A stretch of 64,000 bases of DNA from Dasypus novemcinctus (Eukaryota > Chordata > Mammalia > Cingulata > Dasypodidae). The translations under genes and the position numbers were made by a program. Position 1 is the stretch's first letter, and each line of letters starts with the position of its first letter. Below the pieces are notes generated by a model. It saw nothing but the letters and a program-made list of their open reading frames with translations. It was not told the DNA's origin and made no database searches. Location: assembly GCF_030445035.2 (NCBI RefSeq), contig NC_080677.1:104653513-104717512 (forward strand). The letters are read 5' to 3'. Shown here piece after piece: positions 8,455-22,100 of the stretch.

Positions 8455-8830
8455 CTGAATTTTCTTATTCTAATTATTTCATATTAATGAGAATATTCAA
8501 TATTTGCCCTTTGTTGTCTGGCTTATTTCATTTGACATAATGGCTACAAGTTTCATCTAAGTTATCAGATATATCAGAATATCATTCCTTTTTATGAATA
8601 AATAATATTCCATTGTATGTATATACCTCATTTTGTTTATCCATTCATTGGTTGATGGACACTTGGGTTCCATATTTTGGCAGTTTTTTGTTAATATTTA
8701 CATTATATTTCTTTTTTGATCCTTTTACTCCTAATCTGTGTCTTTGATTTTAAGATGGGTTTCTTATAAACATAACACACATGGATCCATTTTTAAATCC
8801 AATCTCTGGATATTAATAAGTGTTTCTAGA
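8455..8830 (-). mobile_element. Old L1 fragments (ORF2 3' part, then endonuclease part)
   Basis: 8500-8700 reads, in the minus-strand L1 sense, as the 3' part of ORF2 (ATTCCATTGTATGTATATAC and TTGATGGACACTTGGGTTCC are characteristic plus-strand forms). 8700-8830 resembles the endonuclease region (GATGGGTTTCTTATAAACAT-like). Two distant parts of L1 are therefore adjacent, either by deletion or as two separate fragments. Confidence 0.7.
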
Positions 8831-8832
8831 TG

Positions 8833-9272
8833 GTGATTAGTCGGGGTTCTTTTGGGAAACAGAATCAACAGGAAATATCTGTCAATAGTATGAGATTTAT
8901 AAGATTCTCTCATGTGACCATGTAGATACACAAGTTCAGGTTCTGCAGGGAGGCTGCAAACCAGGGGCTAGATGAAAGTCCAAGGAAGGTCCTTGATGAG
9001 TTTCTGGGAGATGCTGACTATCCAAAGACGAGCTGGAAAATTCTCTCTGAATGCTGAAATCACTTTCCTTTTAAGGCATTCAACTGATTAGATAAAACGT
9101 CACTCTTCATTGATGGCAATGTCCCAGATTGATTGTTGGTGTAATCAGCCTTCAATGCAGCAAAGTCACTGACGACCAAACCTACAAATGTCCTTTTATT
9201 GCTTGCCTGACCAAAAACTGGGCACAATTACCTGCCAAGTTGACAAATTAGCTAAGCCATGACAGATGGATT
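8833..9272 (-). mobile_element. LTR-like dispersed repeat, family not named
   Basis: The plus strand begins ATTAGTCGGGGTTCTTTTGG, followed by GAAACAGAATCAACAGG, a start often seen in medium-copy mammalian repeats. It ends near TTGACAAATTAGCTAAGCCATGA. Part of it (about 9060-9160) matches the reverse complement of 23735-23890 (GGCTGATTACAYC...CATCAATGAAG...CAGTTGAA), showing that the family is repeated in this window. I cannot name it. Confidence 0.55.
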
Positions 9273-10600
9273 ATCAATAAAGTAATTCTTGTAATGGTTG
9301 AATTAAAATCTAATATTTTGATAGCTCCTTTCTATATGTTCCATTTGTTCTTAGTTTCTTTTATCCTCTTTTTCTACCTTCATTTGTGTTAATTGATTTT
9401 TTATAATTATATATTATCTTCATTATTGATTAGTTATTGGTCCATTATTTTTAAATGTTTGCCATAAAGTTAGCAATATACATTTTAATCAAAATATATC
9501 TTCAAAAATATTATTCCGCACCATACAGAAGACAGTGTTTATTCTTACCTTTTCATGTGAAAGCTGGCTATCTCATGTATACCACCAGAAACTAAAGGAA
9601 ATAGTTGTTATCCCTAGAAATGGGCACACTTTTACTTCTGCTAAACCTTTAATATGGGGTGTTGGAGTTAATCTTATCTAGCAGTACTTTGTATTTAGGA
9701 AAGGGTCTGGTTTGCTGAAGGGATTTTCTTAAGATGTATTCCACCCTTGACTTTAGATCTTCACTTTATATTGCATGGGAGAGAGGATTTATGAACTCAC
9801 TTTTCCAACTCCTCCAGCAGTGTTTTACTACAAATGCTTATTCAACACTTGATAGCTCGGTGGTGGGGGGTTAGGATTAGAGGGTTCTTTCTTTCCCTAA
9901 GGATCAGTCTACTGCATCCCTTGGGCTCAGAGTTGGCCTTCGTAATGTTGCTCCCCTCCCACAATGCAGTTACGGATGTTGCACATAGTCTTGAACTTCT
10001 GGCAGAGGTAGAAGGATTTCTATTCACTTCACTCAGTTACAGTGAGTTTCCTCCATTTTCCCAAAGGCAACGGAGCTTATCATGCCTTTCCCCATAGTTA
10101 AATATTTAGTGTCATAGCAGAGGTAGGGGAGAAGAAATCTCTGATTGATGGTTTATGCCACTCTTCCTTCCAGCATCTGCAGTTTCTTTCTATCAGGCCT
10201 GCGCTACAAGGGTAGGTGAACTTTCACTTTGAGGGACAAAAAAATGTACCCCAAATTAATATAGCACTAGTTTCTTGCATACTGTTTAGATAATGGTTTT
10301 CATTGACTTATGGAGTTCACGGAGAAAAATGGAAATATGTTCTAAGCTGTGTGCTGCTAACAATAAATAGAGAGCTTTTCAGAAATTCATCTTGTTATTT
10401 CTTATGGTTCCTCATGAAAGAATAATTACACTTTAAATAAAACAAACTGTCTTGGTAAAATATGCTGGAGACAGGAAATTGGGAAAATAAGTGATGTTTT
10501 ATTATTATTTTTACTCATTAAAAGTGATACCTGATTATTTTGACATAAGCAGTAACTCACAAGTAAAATTTAGTAGTACTATGTATCTCTTTTTGATTTT
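9273..10600. other. Unique AT-rich DNA, nothing recognised
   Basis: No coding similarity or clear repeat. The open frame on the plus strand at 9834-10097 lacks any recognisable motif and looks like chance. Confidence 0.6.
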
Positions 10601-10604
10601 TACT

Positions 10605-10690
10605 ATGTATGATGCATGGTATAAAGGGCTTTATGTCCATTATTTCATTATGGAACAGTTATAATGGCAGTTAATTATTTTTCAATATGT
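10605..10690 (-). repeat. MIR fragment
   Basis: GGGCTTTATGTCCATTATTTCATTA, with its flanks, is the decayed form of the MIR segment that usually reads GCTTTACATGCATTATCTCA. An ancient tRNA-derived mammal-wide SINE. Confidence 0.6.
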
Positions 10691-12337
10691 CTAGGGTTCT
10701 TGGTAAAGGACAAAGTTTTTATGGCAATAGTGTGGTGAAGACATGTTGAGAAAGTCAGCATTACTTTAGAACATTCTTATATGTTCAATCAATTCACTTT
10801 TTTCTTTTCACATAAAAATATGGGTTGCTGGGAAAATTATCACCATAAACAAGGGAAAAATATTTATTAAAAGACAATTGCATATATGACTTACTCTGAA
10901 ACAAATTCTCAAATATTTTTGAAAAAGTAAGATTACATCTGGCTTTCACGAAAGTGACATTTTAAGCAACTAAGACTTGATTTCAAAGTCATCAACTTTT
11001 TTTTTTTAATGACACAAACCAGACAGTGAAAACATTATTTTGTGATGTCACAAAATATTGTAAAAAGTGCTCTAGCTATTTAAGAAAAAAAATTTCATCA
11101 CCCTTTTGAGAAGAAATTTGCTGTTTCTGAGTGAGTTACAGAAAATTGGTCTCAAGAAACTTGGGAAGACATGGCCTAACTTGCTGAATATATGAAGCAT
11201 CCTATAACTGCTCAAGATATGTCACAAGTGAGAATGAATATATCTAAGCAGAGAATGTTATGAGTTCTGGACCAGCCAGTAGATACTTCACATTATAAGG
11301 AGTCAAAAAGGGTTTCAAGGATAGGTAAGAAGAGAAGGAAAAGGATCATTCTGTTTCACAGAACACTGGCAAGGATATAATATAAACATTTCCTTTTGTC
11401 TTTCTCTTCAAGTTCTGAGTTGTGGTAAGCATAATGGAAAATTTGTAAGCTACTAAATTTTTTTGAAAATTAAATTGTTATATAAATTTACTGTGGATAT
11501 CATTTGATTTTAAATAGAGGTTTTCTGCTATATTATTATTGTATCTGATGAAATAATTTTTTTAAAGAATAATTGGGAGAGCTCAATTTAAATTACACCA
11601 GCTTTCTTGTTTTGAAACAAATGATTTCCTTAGGTACAAGGTACATAATTTGGCTGTTACCTTCAGCTCTTTTTGTTAACTGTTTTTGCTTCTTAGAACT
11701 GCATAAAGCTCAGAGTTTAGAATAGTGATCTAAACTAAAATAGAAAAATTGCTTTAGTTATAAAAATATGCATACTGAGTACATAGCACAACTTTAGGAA
11801 CATTTAGGGGCACATTAGACTCTTAAGAGCTTTCCCAATTAGTGGAGAAAACAAAATACAGTGTGCTTTTTCTCTTTTTTACTCTGTAGACATCAGCACA
11901 ATTCTATATGAGAGAGACTTATTTTCCTACTCCCTTTTTCTTTCTGGAATTGAGAATTGAACTAAATGTCAGCATACTCCGTATTAGCAAAGAGAGAAAA
12001 TAAATGAATACAATTGTAATTTCCTAATGATGAATCAAAATAAGGTGTAATGATCATACTTAGAATGTCAACCCCAAATCCAGATTTCTAGATTGTGAGA
12101 GCATGAAAGGAGAAAATAATATGTAATGTGATGGTTAACTTCCCAGAAATAGGAACTAGCACTACGATAAGAAAAAGTACTGGACATGACATTGTAAGAC
12201 TTATTTTTGAAGGCTGCCTTTGCACTTCCTGGTTTTTCTAATCCTTAGTCATTGAATGGTTCAGAGTTAATTTTCTAATTCGCACAACTTCACATCTTAT
12301 CACCTGATACCTTCATAGTAATTTTACTGTCAACATT
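10691..12337. other. Unique AT-rich DNA, nothing recognised
   Basis: Over 1.6 kb with no ORF or repeat that I can assign. Poly-A and poly-T runs only. Confidence 0.6.
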
Positions 12338-12349
12338 AAGAAAGATAAT
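12338..12349 (+). repeat. Target-site duplication, left copy, of the UCK1 retrocopy
   Basis: AAGAAAGATAAT here and AAGAAAGATTAT at 14543-14554 differ at one base. The left copy is preceded by TT, giving TT/AAGAAA, close to the TT/AAAA site of the L1 endonuclease. Confidence 0.85.
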
Positions 12350-14542
12350 GGGCTCCCCGGAGCCTCCGGAAGTGGTAATTTGGGGGGGAGGGGGTATGTC
12401 CTCTCCCTTCTTTGCGCAGAGGTGGGGGTCGGGCTGGCTGGCTTCGGGAAGGGGCAGGAGCGAGTACTCGATGCGGGGAAGCCGAGCCGAGACGGCCTCA
12501 CCTGGAGGCAGCGCCTGCGAGGGCGCGGAGGCGGAGGCAGAGGCGGAATCCCTCACCAGCGGCCCTTCCGCATCCGGGTGAGCGGCGGCACCGCGAGTGG
12601 GACGTCAACTGTGCGTGAGAAGATCGTGGAGCTGCAGGGGCAGAACGAAGTTGACCGCCGGCAGCGGAAGCTGCTCATCGTAAGCCAAGACAGGTTCTAT
12701 AAGGTCCTGACGGCAGAGCAGAAGGCCAAGGCCTTGAAGGGACAGCTTTTGATAATGATTTGATGCACAGGACCCTGAAAAACATTGCGGAGGGCAAAAC
12801 CGTTGAGGTTCCAACCTATGATTTTGTGACACACTCAAGCTAACTGGAGACCACAGTGGTCTGCCCTGCAGACGTGGTTCTGTTTGAGCGCATTTTGGTG
12901 CTCAACGGCTAGGAGATCCTGGGTATGTTTCACCTGCGCCTCTTTGTGGACGCCGACTCTGATGTCAGGCTGTCACGAAGAGTTCTCCGAGACGTCTGTC
13001 CGGGGAGGGACCTGGAGCAGAGTCTCACACAGTACACCACCTTTGTCACGCCGGCCTTCGAGGAGTTCTGCCTGCCAACAAAGAAGTGTGCCGATGAGAT
13101 AATCCCTCGAGGGGTTGACAATAGGGTTGCGATCAACCTGGTCGTGCAGCATATCCAAGACATTCTGAATGGTGACATCTGCAAGTGGCACCGAGGAGAG
13201 CCCAATGGGCAGAGCTACAAGGGGACATTTTCTGAGCCGGGAGCCCATCCCGGAGTGCTGACCTCTGGCAGACGATCCCACTTAGAGTCCAGCAGCAGAC
13301 CCCACTGAGGAGCTACTTTGTTGCTCCCTCAGCCTCCTGGGCAGCCCCTGATGGCCCAGAGATCCCCACTCTGCCTCCAAAAACGCAACCACCACTTCCT
13401 TTCAACATCTTCCAGGGTAGCGTTCCTCATTTATGAATGGGAACCTGTACATGTTTTCAAACTCAATTTGATAAGATATTGACAGCACAGTCCTGACGTT
13501 TTCACCTGCTTCTTTAAGAAGTTTACAAAAGCTCTTCAGGTCATTGAGAAAATGCCACAACATTTGGTAAGCTTGTTATGCTTCTTCCAGAAGAAATGCA
13601 TATCACATATCTTTGGAAAAATTGAGGGAACAGCCTGGACACTGCAGTCTTTCTAAGACTTTTTGGACATTGACCCCACAGTAAGAAATACACTTTACAG
13701 CATGATCTGGCTCACACACACACATACATGACATTGAAAAACGTCAAGAGCTAATACTTTCTCTTTCTACATGCTGCATCCTAATGTTTTCTCTTTGTAA
13801 CGCAATGCTGGTTATGACCCATAAACTCAATTTCATGACCCACTGATGGGTGGTGATCAAGAAAACACTGATTTAGGAGCCACAGGAATGTTTCCTTCCT
13901 CCTAAGACCCTGAGGAACAACAAGCATCTTTCTAACCAGCCTCATACACAATAGGGCAGGGTCTTCTGTTAGTCCAGGGCTCCCCCACTGGTGTTCATGG
14001 GCCCTGAGTGTGGAGTGGCAGGAGGCAGCCTGGCAATCTCGATTCATTCTGGCTGAAACATACAGGGTCCACTGCATACAGTCCTGCACTTAAGTCCACC
14101 CCAGCAGACTTCACACCACCCAAGCTTAAGGTACTGCCTGAGGTGCTCATGGCCAAGCCGGGGCCTGCCCTCCTGCTGAGGTGCATGCTGGGTTGTAGAG
14201 GTTCCAGCGAATGTCTGCACTAAGCCAGCCAGTCTCCCTGTGCTCATCTAGAGAGCTCATGCTGTCACAGATGATGGCCTTTGTCCTGTTCCTCGTTCTC
14301 CCACCTTGCCTAACTGGTGTTTCTGATCTGTAAAAACAGTCCTCTTCCATTGCCACAGGCTAAGCTGCATGGGTACTTTTGTTTTCTTTCCGTTGAGCAT
14401 AACTCACTAGTTACTCAGTCTTGAGCTCCATGAGTGGTTTCTGATAAATAACTTTGTAACAGTTTTGTCAAACTTACTGTGTGCCCTTTTGGAGGAAGAG
14501 TCAAAAAATAAACACCAAACACACACACACAAAAAGAAAAAA
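12350..14542 (+). pseudogene. UCK1P: Processed pseudogene of uridine-cytidine kinase 1
   Basis: An intronless, decayed copy of the UCK1 mRNA, whose product phosphorylates uridine and cytidine in pyrimidine salvage. It has a GC-rich 5' part from 12350 and coding similarity from about 12480 to the TGA at 13306-13308. Recognisable blocks: [16 protein letters not shown] (the P-loop Lys is Thr), [20 protein letters not shown], then a 23-base deletion at about 12746 that shifts the frame, [20 protein letters not shown], stops at 12841-12843 and 12910-12912, [20 protein letters not shown], and the terminal [10 protein letters not shown]. The DICKWHRG and LESSSRPH blocks favour UCK1 over UCK2. A 1.2-kb 3' UTR follows, with AATAAA at 14507-14512 and a decayed A-rich tail (14521-14545). 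No introns and a 12-bp target duplication mark L1-driven retroposition. Not functional. Confidence 0.93.
14507..14512 (+). terminator. AATAAA of the UCK1 retrocopy
   Basis: The poly-A signal copied from the parent mRNA, some 15-20 bases before the A-rich tail that abuts the right target duplication. Confidence 0.8.
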
Positions 14543-14554
14543 AAGAAAGATTAT
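14543..14554 (+). repeat. Target-site duplication, right copy, of the UCK1 retrocopy
   Basis: AAGAAAGATTAT directly follows the degenerate poly-A tail and matches 12338-12349 in 11 of 12 bases. It closes the insertion. Confidence 0.85.
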
Positions 14555-14879
14555 GTATGTGTAAACTTAAAGCATAAGATAACCAGACAGAAATAAACGT
14601 ACGGTGTTTATGTATGTAAGTAAATATCATCTTTTTGTGCTTCTCCTATGTATTAAAATTCATCTTTTATTACCAATGTTGTTCTTATTTCAAGCATTTA
14701 GAATTGGAATTATAGCCATTAGAATATAATATATAAAACCGTGGGACAATATGATGTCTTTGACAAATGATAATTCATTCACAGAAAAGTAGAGAACTCA
14801 GAGTAATTTCCCAAAACATTTCATGTTTTACAGACAAGGTATAGGAGAAACAACTAGAAAAGAGGTCTGAATTGGAAAA

Positions 14880-15310
14880 GCAGGAAGAAAATGATAGAAA
14901 AGTGTTTTGAAATAAATGATAAGCCCAGTGAGTGGAAATACTGCTGTGAGATCAAGAAACAGAGAACAGAAAACCATCTGCTGCATTTGGCAACATAAAA
15001 GTTTGCAGTAACCATGATAAAAACAATTTCAATGGATTGGGAGAAAGCCAGGTAATGTGGATGCACGAGAACTAGATGTTAGAAGACATGAACACACAGA
15101 TGATATTCAAATTTGTGAGATTTTTTAAACTCATCCATAAAGAATCCTTAGAGAAAGTAAGGAGAATAGAGCAGAGCCCAACCAAATAATGAATAGAATT
15201 GCCTCAGAGAAGGATATTGGTTATGTTCTAAGGAGCAGTGTCAGTAACAGGATAGAGAACTACTTTGGCTGGATAGGAGATGAGTATTAGAGGGAGCACA
15301 TGGTACAGAG
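14880..15310 (+). repeat. L2 fragment (internal part)
   Basis: Segments such as GCATTTGGCAACATAAAAG and TTTCAATGGATTGGGAGAAA, with AGCCAGGTAATGTGGAT, follow the order of an internal L2 portion. Decayed, mammal-wide. Confidence 0.6.
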
Positions 15311-18300
15311 GAGCTCACAGTGCAGGCTGGCAATAACTAGCTTAATTTCACCTGGATGCTAGAATATAGGTTTGAGGTTGGTGACTAGCATAACTTGCCA
15401 ACATAGGCACATACACAAAAAAGACAACATGATGTGGGTAGCAACAAGGAATATGCCAAGCCATGAGTCAATTTAAGGGGAATTGCAGACAAGAACACAA
15501 GATTAGAGTGAGCTAAATTCTGGATCAGAATAAGTCTTATTTATTGATTTTCCCTAATATTCCCCAGGAATATTCAGATCCTATTCCTTCTCAGAAGTGG
15601 TCCTTCTCCAACACTCTGATCTCTGCCTCCCCTGCCCAACCTAACATATACCTTCATTTTCCCTAATACGGATTATATATATATGGTACCTCACAGAATT
15701 CCACCCGGAGTAGAGCTTGTGATTGCAGAGGATTGGACAGTAATTGTAATTTGAGGCCATGCTGCAGAAAGCCTGCAAAAGCTAAAGAAAAATATTTGAA
15801 TTTGAAATGTTAGGTAAGTCCCAGGTGGGTAGTAGGAGTATTTTAAGATATCTTTGGTGTCCCAAGGAAGATTAAAATTAGAGGTAACAATAAGAGAAGG
15901 AAAGTAAATAAAATCTAAATGTAACGAGGGATAAAAAGTAAAAGCTATAGATAAAGGCTAAACATTAAAACCAAATCAATTTTCAGTCAATTGATAATGA
16001 GTACAAGTGTTTGTTATGAAAATGATTGTTATTTTAAATGGTTAGCTTGTGTGAAATGGAATAGCCAAAGACCAGGGGAGAGAGCTAAAAAAAAAGGGGT
16101 TTCAGGGGAATGAAAAACACTACTTTCAGTTCTCTTTTGGCATATTCTAACTGAGCCACGAAATGAAGAAAGAACAGTTATAATTTTTTTCAATTGGAGT
16201 AGTTCCCCTCAGCTAGACCAGGTTTGAAATGGATGAGGCATACCTATGGAAAGGAGATTAATTCAGGATAACATTTTTTATATATTTATCCAAATGTCAT
16301 GTAAATAACGAGAATCACATGAATTACTGGACTATATTACTAGAAAGTTACTAAATAAGTTTTTGTATTCTGAAGCATGGTGCAATCAATCCCATTATAA
16401 AGTTTCTGAAAATAAATGTCAAATAACAAACCAAAATCATTATTTAACTATTTCAGTGTTTTGCTTATATAAAAATTTGAAAATTAAACCAATTAAAAAA
16501 TTCTTTTACTTTGAAGATAATGTGTGGGGAAAAGGAAGTAGGAAATGGCAATCACATTTGTTAAAAATTAACAATGCAAACTTTCAATTTGAGATACTTA
16601 TTGGCACTCAACAAATATTAATTATCAATTCTTCAGGTTGAATTAAGTTTTATTTTTCTGATAATATATATATATAAGTGAAGTACTTATAGTACCCCAA
16701 ATTCTGTACAGAATTTAGAGATTCCCATTGAAGATAAATTACATATACGTCTTTATTCAGAATTTTTTAAGTGCTTCTGTTGTACAATTTTGGTACTTCT
16801 TAAAATCTGACTTCTTCTGTTGCCAGTAGGCAAAAGAAAAGAAGGCAGATATAATGAGTATTTTATGATTACTGTCCATTTTTATCAGCTTTTGTACTTT
16901 AGCTAATGTAGACTTTTATCCTTTGTTAATTTTGTGCATCAGTTCAGAAATCACTCAGAATATGGACCTTGGCACTAGTCATGCTTGAAATATTATTGTG
17001 ATGAAACTGTGGCTTTGGGGAATGGGTTAAAGCTTTCAAAATTATTTGATTTCATATAATTTAATAATTCCATTATAACACCTTCCAGTTTATTGTCCAG
17101 TGTTTCACTGCTGCTATTCGAATGAAAAAATGAGTACATTATCTGCACAAGAATTCTCATTTTCAGTGCAAACAAACTTCATCTACTAAAACCAATCTCT
17201 TCATTTACCAGATACCACCAGAGAATAAAAATAAAAAAATAATGGAAGAGATGATTTAATATTTTGACATAGTACTTTACTCAAGATCCAAGATGACTAA
17301 AGCTCTGACAGGAAATAAAACAAGTTTTGAAAGGTTGGGTAAGGTGACAAAATTGAATCAGATGATAACATTTATAGAAAGTAGCAACTTCTGTGATGAC
17401 CATTTATCAGAATGGATTGACTGAATTTAGTGAGTATGTCCAGAATATAAAACAAGTTATACTAGTTATTGCAGAGAAAATTATTCTTACAAAAATATGA
17501 GATGCTCTTTGGAAATATTTTTTAATGCACTATTTCCTTCAGTATTTTGGGAAAGAAACAAACATTGATGTTGTCACTACTTAAAAACAGTGATATTTTC
17601 CTTATTCATATCAGAATCTGCAGGAATTAGAAAGTGTATTTCATTTTACCTTGCAACTAAGGAAAGAGTAGTAGTCTGTCTCAAAGTTTATGAAACATGT
17701 TTTCATTTAATAAGTTATTTTTCTGTATGCATTGTATGCTTGACTCTGTAAAGGAACACACACACTTGTCTATATACACACAGATAGTAAAACCATAGGT
17801 AAAATGTATATATTTCTTCCTTAAAAAAGATGTAGAAAAATACTTAGTATTTCTTTGGTAAATGACTTTTCTGCAGTGCTAGAGGGCAATTTCTCTAAAA
17901 ATAAATGTTTATATTTCTAGGAATTTAAATATAAAAGTTGACAATTAGGTAGAATTTATAGTGACAGATAACCTTATTTTTATATTATCTGTTTATTATT
18001 TATAATAAAAGAGAAAATTGCATAAAAATATGCACATTCCTTTCCAGAAGTTAAGAAAATTAGGGCATTTCTTTAATTAATAATTTGTGGATTGAAAAAA
18101 ATATATGGACAGTAGAAAAATTACATGGGGGATAAGAAAGTTTCACAAAAAACTATGTAGTTGTCAAAAAGTATTCTTGGCTCTCTAGAACTTCTATATT
18201 AGTGCTCATTTTCCTTTCCTTTATTTACTTCACTTTTTAAATCAATTAGATTAGAACTTAAGTTGTCCATATTTTATTCCATCATTGCTCTTAAATGACT

Positions 18301-18379
18301 ATGAGAAAATGATAGCATATAGTAAGGTTCTTCTTAAGCATGCTTGCATTAAATAAAACTGCCTCAAAAAGAAAACTAC
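15311..18379. other. Unique AT-rich DNA with short AT repeats
   Basis: No gene or assignable repeat. A (TA)n tract at about 16660-16675 and several A-runs. The 92-codon frame at 16363-16641 has A/T-driven composition and no motif. Confidence 0.6.
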
Positions 18380-19150
18380 ATCAGATCTTCTGTGGCCTTC
18401 ACAAGAACTATGGAGAGATGTTCAACTGGCTATGAAGGACAAAAAGGACTGAAGAGAAGAATCAGACTTCAATGAAAAGCAAGACCAAGTGATTGAAACA
18501 TTGACAACAGATGTCAAAGAGCAAACTGTTTCAGTAATCATATGATTTGCCAAGTTTCAAGTCCATCACAGGGATCTCAGTGTGCCAATGGCATGCATAC
18601 CCCAGATAGCATTTGCAGGAAGCACAGCCAGCAGGAAGTATAGAGAAAGCAGAGAATGAGCACGTGACTGGGTGCCAGTGTCAAAGACACTGCCAGCCCT
18701 AGTCAGCCTTCCTAATACTTTGGTGTTCTAATCAGCAAAGCCCAGAAAGAGATTGAGCTCAGAATTCTCAAAAGACAAGGCAGATACATTGACACTTCCA
18801 CTGTCATCTTCAGGTAGTTTGTCTAGTCACCTTAGAGGTCATATTTATTACCAATTAAGGTAAGGTCTTCTGTGACTGAATGTTGCTGCTGAATTAAGGC
18901 AAAAAGAATGTGATAATTAAGAGAAACCCATAAATTGGAAGCTCACTGTATAGTCGGAAGATAAGCACAGGACAATGCTCAAGTAGTAAAACAACCTTAC
19001 ATACATAATACCGGCCAAAAAGGTAACAAAGACTGTGTATATGTCTTTCAATAAGAAAGAAAAAGAGAAAGACAAGGACAAGGGTAAAAGAAGGAAAAGA
19101 GGAGGAGAAGGAGGAGAATTAGGTAAGGTTTGAGTTCTCAAAGGAAAAAG
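18380..19150. other. Unrecognised non-repetitive segment with a purine-rich end
   Basis: Higher in G+C than its flanks. 19045-19125 is almost pure purine on the plus strand (AAGAAAAAGAGAAAGACAAG and onwards). In one plus-strand frame this gives a Lys/Glu/Asp/Gly-rich string, but no longer coding frame is present. It may be an old transcript copy or a repeat I do not know; no function is claimed. Confidence 0.35.
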
Positions 19151-22100
19151 TTATATGCATAAGCAAAGATGTTAGACAAAGCACTGGATACGTGGTGGAA
19201 GGAATAATGATTTCCTTAACTCAAGAAGAAAACTCAGATTGTAAAGCAGGGCAAAGGCTTCGGTCTTCATGTCATTAATAGACCAGTTAATTATGATTTC
19301 CTGTTTAGGAACTAGAATAATGAGTATAAAGAAAAGTAGCACAATGAGAGTAGGATAATAGCATCTGTGTCAACTAGGAACTTAAAGGTCAATAAGTTTA
19401 ACCTCCTCTTTGAGTGCTACATTCCTATTGGAAATGAATCTGGCAACTTAGTTATTGAATTAAGAAAAACCTGTGGCTTATTAGTATTAATTTCCTAATT
19501 ATTAATTCAGAATTGACTTTAAAAAGCAGATGCTTGTAAAAACCACAAGTTCCAAAATTAGAAATACCATGGTAAAATGAGAAATATTTGATCAAGTTCT
19601 TGTCAGTCTAAATATTTAAGACCTCATTCACTATTCATCAGATTGTTTTTTCATAAATTATCCTCATATCACATATCACTACTCCAACCAACTGATCAAG
19701 AGAAACCCCCAACTCAACATAATATATGAATCAGCAGTGCTTTGGAAAGGTCTCATTGCTCACTAGGCTGGAGACTAATTAAAGGAGAACACTGAAGTTG
19801 AACAAACCACACAGCAGTTACATCAAAAGTGAAGGAGCAGACTCAATTTTCTTTAGAATACCACGGGAATGGAATTTAAGGTTTTCTATCAGAATTTTAA
19901 CTTCACAGAGAACAGTGTTAATTGAACACCACCCATTACCTGTTAATACTTAACTAAAAAGAAAACTATGTTTGTGGAAATTTCTCTAAGGGATATTTAA
20001 TGCTTCTTTTCCGATGGACTCATTACCACCACTGCACTGGCAAAACATTCAAGGCAGTGCACTGCGACTCAGCCTTGTCTGGGTAGCCACAGTTTGGCAC
20101 ACACCATCCCCATTATATCTTAGCATGCATCACACACACACTCACATCAGCAGGCTACATCCTTTTTTTAATGATTGTGTTTTGGAATGGAGGCATGTGC
20201 TTATATGGAGGGCTAGAAGAACTCTTACTGCTGGAATTATTGTAAAAAGGTCTTTGAAGTTGAACAGTGTATTACTGAGTCTTCTTTATGAAGATCCTTG
20301 GAACAAATTTCTTTATGAGCTTAGGATCAGGAACATACATGCTTTTTCCAATTAATTCTTTTGCTTTTCTCTTTTGGACCATGTGACTCACATAGCTTAT
20401 CAACTTTCTCCTTAGCATTGGCTAAAAGAAACCTTAAGGTTCATTAGTGTATCAGCCTCATTTCTGGCTCCATGTGATAATTCATTTCATATTTGTCTCC
20501 TACCTAACCCTTTGGGTTATGTCTAATGTTTGTATCTTATATCATTTTATTTACATTTTATACATTAAACACTTTTATAAATCCACTTAGATTAAAAACA
20601 TTTTTCAAATAAAATGAGAGATGAAAAGACATCAGCCTTCCTAAAGGCAAATATTTGTTTTGTTTTACTTTTTAATCAACCAGGTATTTGAGGATGGTGT
20701 TTAGGAACAATACTTAAACCAGCATCTAGTTTATAGCAGTTTTAATATGAAAAATGGAAAAGTAAAATATAAAGTCATTAGGAAAACATATTCAATTGAG
20801 AAATTTCCATTTCTTCATAAAGAAACTAGATACATAGAGAAGACTTTCAATCAACAAAGCACTTTTGAAATCTGATATGCACTCAATAGAATTAAATTAG
20901 AAGTCAGTCTATAATTTAACTGACATAAGGCTAGGCCCATTTTTAATCATTCAGATACAATTCAATAGAAGCTCAAATCTTTTCCTCAGTGCAAATCCTG
21001 TTCCAGTCCACAGGAGCTGCAGTTCCTGTTTCTTCATTTTTTAACATATACAAAAATAAGGTATATATTTTTTCTGCAACTGGCTAAATTTTTTTATTAC
21101 TGGACTGATCAAAGTATTGTTTTCACAATGTTTGATATTGTTATTACCATATTACAGTGACTGGAATGATTTTCAGATGAATGTTAGAGAAAATATATTG
21201 AGTCTATCACTCCTCTGGATAATAATAGAACTAATTTTCTAGTTTCATAAGAGTTATCTTAGCAATCATATTCCCTGGGAAGGGTTAAAACATCTTTTTT
21301 AACAGAATAATTTAAAAATATATTTTAAAGAAAAAGCTATGGCCATAATATTATATAATATTGCTAAATAAAGTATCTAGACTTAATCAATGGCATTTTC
21401 AAGATAAAGCAGGAAAATATACTTTATGCTTATCCATCAACTAGCCCTAAGGGTTGGATAGAGTAATAAATTGTCCTTTGGTAGCACATTATATCTTTTC
21501 TAAGTCACTAGAGCAACACTAATAAATTTTATTAAAACTAAAGACGTACTCAGATATTTCTCATCCCTTTTAACTAAAGTTATTTACTGTATATCTATGT
21601 CTTAAAACTTCTTAGCATGAGTCATGTAAAAAAGCCAATAGGAACTATGTTTTAGTCTCACATAAAGGAACTATGGCATAATTTCATGATTTTTTAACAG
21701 GGAAAATGGGAAGAAATGATCTACAAATGTAGTAATTGTGTATTTACTGAACTATCAGTCCCAGCTGACACACAAAAATTTAAAACTTATGCTTTTGTAA
21801 TTCCTTGCAAGAGAAACTTCTTATAGATATAAAGATTGACCTTGTTGAGGTTATTTTGCTCACTCTGCTCTTTTTATCCTTGATAGAATTGAGTCTATGA
21901 CCTTGTGGGATGATGTTTTAAAGGCAAATTGTTTTAAAAAATAGTACTGTTTATTATTACATGGAAGTTCCGGCTCTCCACAATTATTCTTCAAGCTTCA
22001 AATACCAGTTAGAAGCTGGCCAGCAGTAGATAGTAACCATGACTGTAAAAAGAAATTATAGCAAACCTGTGCACTAAGATCAGTATTGAAATAGGATGTA

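Noticed and set aside
12925..13308. Intact-looking 3' third of uridine-cytidine kinase as a live gene
   Set aside because: It lies downstream of two in-frame stops and a 23-base deletion, is intronless and is flanked by a target duplication: a processed pseudogene.
19045..19125. Lys/Glu-rich coding exon
   Set aside because: It is a simple purine tract without a longer frame or splice sites.
20014..20355. 113-codon plus-strand frame
   Set aside because: No domain, no signal of coding bias, and a CA microsatellite inside it.
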